From Spirochaetota bacterium (GTDB lineage: Bacteria > Spirochaetota > UBA4802 > UBA5550), in NCBI GenBank assembly GCA_022709405.1, contig JAKLIV010000007.1:1-51639 (forward strand): 51,639 bases of DNA, in the 5' to 3' direction. The notes beneath the pieces were generated by a model. The model was not told the origin of the DNA, searched no databases, and worked only from the letters and a program-made list of their open reading frames with translations. This document shows positions 51,350 to 51,639 of the stretch, in pieces (positions within the stretch are counted from its first letter, which is position 1; each line of letters opens with the position of its first letter). The translations under genes and the position numbers were made by a program.

Positions 51350-51391
51350 ATAATTAATTGCGGGCCAAAAATGATCAGAGAATATGGGGGG
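51350..51391. repeat. Dispersed 42-bp repeat (copy B)
   Basis: Second copy of 46297-46340: GGCCAAAAATGATCAG and the AATAT-G6 end are shared. Confidence 0.6.
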
Positions 51392-51473
51392 CATAAAATA
51401 AAGAAACTGCCAAGGTAAATTGCCGTTTAAATAATCGTTATTTAGTTATTAACAGGAATAAGAATCAAAGTAA

Positions 51474-51502
51474 TTGACGAAAATGCTCCCGGTCGGTATC
51501 TT
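51474..51502 (+). promoter_or_regulatory. Promoter of ssrA (tmRNA)
   Basis: TTGACG at 51474-51479, 17-nt spacer, TATCTT at 51497-51502. The mature 5' end (GGGGACG, 51514) lies about 12 nt after the -10 box, leaving a short leader that RNase P would remove. Motif-based. Confidence 0.6.
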
Positions 51503-51513
51503 GATATTAAAGG

Positions 51514-51639
51514 GGGGACGATTTTGGATTCGACTGTAATGGCGGATCTGGAGTTGCATGCCGAGGGTGCTGTCATCTCGTAAAACTGGCAGGCTAAACA
51601 CAACTGCAAACGACAACTTTGCACTAGCAGCCTAAGAAC
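51514..51639 (+). ncRNA. ssrA: Transfer-messenger RNA (5' part, cut by the window edge)
   Basis: Rescues stalled ribosomes by trans-translation. The 5' tRNA-like half is recognisable: GGGGACGATTTTGGATTCGAC, then GCATGCCGAGGGTGCTG and TCTCGTAAAA, the conserved tmRNA signature. The tag reading frame starts at the resume codon GCA (51606) and encodes ANDNFALAA followed by TAA (51633-51635). With the charged Ala the tag would be AANDNFALAA; the AA end is the usual protease signal. The pseudoknots and 3' half lie beyond the window. Confidence 0.96.

Larger units (their letters stand above)
51005..51513. other. AT-rich intergenic region upstream of tmRNA
   Basis: No gene recognised. It holds the metalloprotease promoter side, the 51131-51180 and 51350-51391 repeats and the tmRNA promoter. 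A 60-codon minus-strand frame overlapping the RNA gene is not credible. Confidence 0.6.

Noticed and set aside
1..51639. CRISPR arrays, intact insertion sequences, prophage, tRNA or rRNA genes
   Set aside because: Looked for repeat-spacer patterns, transposase or integrase motifs and tRNA/rRNA signatures by eye; none seen apart from tmRNA.

Overview
The window looks like a chromosomal segment of a free-living diderm (Gram-negative type) bacterium. Many proteins carry lipobox signal peptides, and there is a FadL-type outer-membrane channel and an AsmA/YdbH-type envelope protein. DNA is GC-rich by eye except for an AT-rich stretch near 46.3-50.4 kb. Sigma70-like promoters (TTGACA-type -35 with 16-18 nt spacing) recur. 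The mix of TPR/HEAT proteins, a CHAT-like protein, FecR, degenerate cyclase-like sequence and abundant lipoproteins would fit a Spirochaetota (leptospira-like) or Desulfobacterota-like lineage, but nothing here settles the taxonomy. No rRNA, tRNA, CRISPR array, intact insertion sequence or prophage was seen. The one RNA gene is the 5' part of tmRNA (ssrA) at the right edge.

Layout. 0-5.4 kb: a small membrane protein, a stand-alone AICAR formyltransferase (PurH without its cyclohydrolase domain), an O-methyltransferase, a zinc-ribbon membrane protein, an unknown three-helix membrane protein and a YdjM-like membrane hydrolase. 5.5-10.7 kb: a likely regulated acid-uptake/CoA-activation locus read leftward: TetR regulator, a perfect 16-bp-arm palindrome, class III CoA-transferase, NDP-forming acyl-CoA synthetase-like protein, FadL-like channel. 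11.1-17.7 kb: flavin reductase-like protein, membrane-anchored rhodanese, three secreted lipoproteins (beta-helix, unknown, ELWxTDGT repeats) and TatD. 17.8-19.4 kb: a lipase-like lipoprotein and a metallophosphoesterase.

19.4-22.5 kb holds the most unusual small system: four co-directional genes alternating a two-helix HAMP-domain protein with a TauE/SafE-type (TSUP) permease, twice, behind a near-consensus promoter. The HAMP proteins have no kinase, cyclase or methyl-accepting output domain. pyrB-pyrC follow, with their own promoter and an almost leaderless pyrB.

26.0-39.9 kb reads leftward as a probable long operon: manC, a 937-aa AsmA/YdbH-like protein, a lipoprotein that appears to fuse YnbE-like and YdbL-like (DUF1318) parts, a roughly 2500-aa lipoprotein with a TolB-like propeller, TPR repeats and CHAT-like domains lacking the expected catalytic residues, a FecR-domain protein and an NAD(P)-binding protein. 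In Escherichia coli YdbH-YnbE-YdbL form an intermembrane bridge thought to support phospholipid movement to the outer membrane, so this looks like an elaborated version of that machine.

40.0-51.6 kb: a HEAT-repeat protein with a degenerate cyclase-like C-terminal part, a TPR protein, an orphan OppF-type ATPase, two small multi-helix membrane proteins, an AT-rich segment with two large secreted lipoproteins (one a gluzincin-type metalloprotease with a GC-rich PKD front end), dispersed short repeats, and tmRNA encoding the tag ANDNFALAA.
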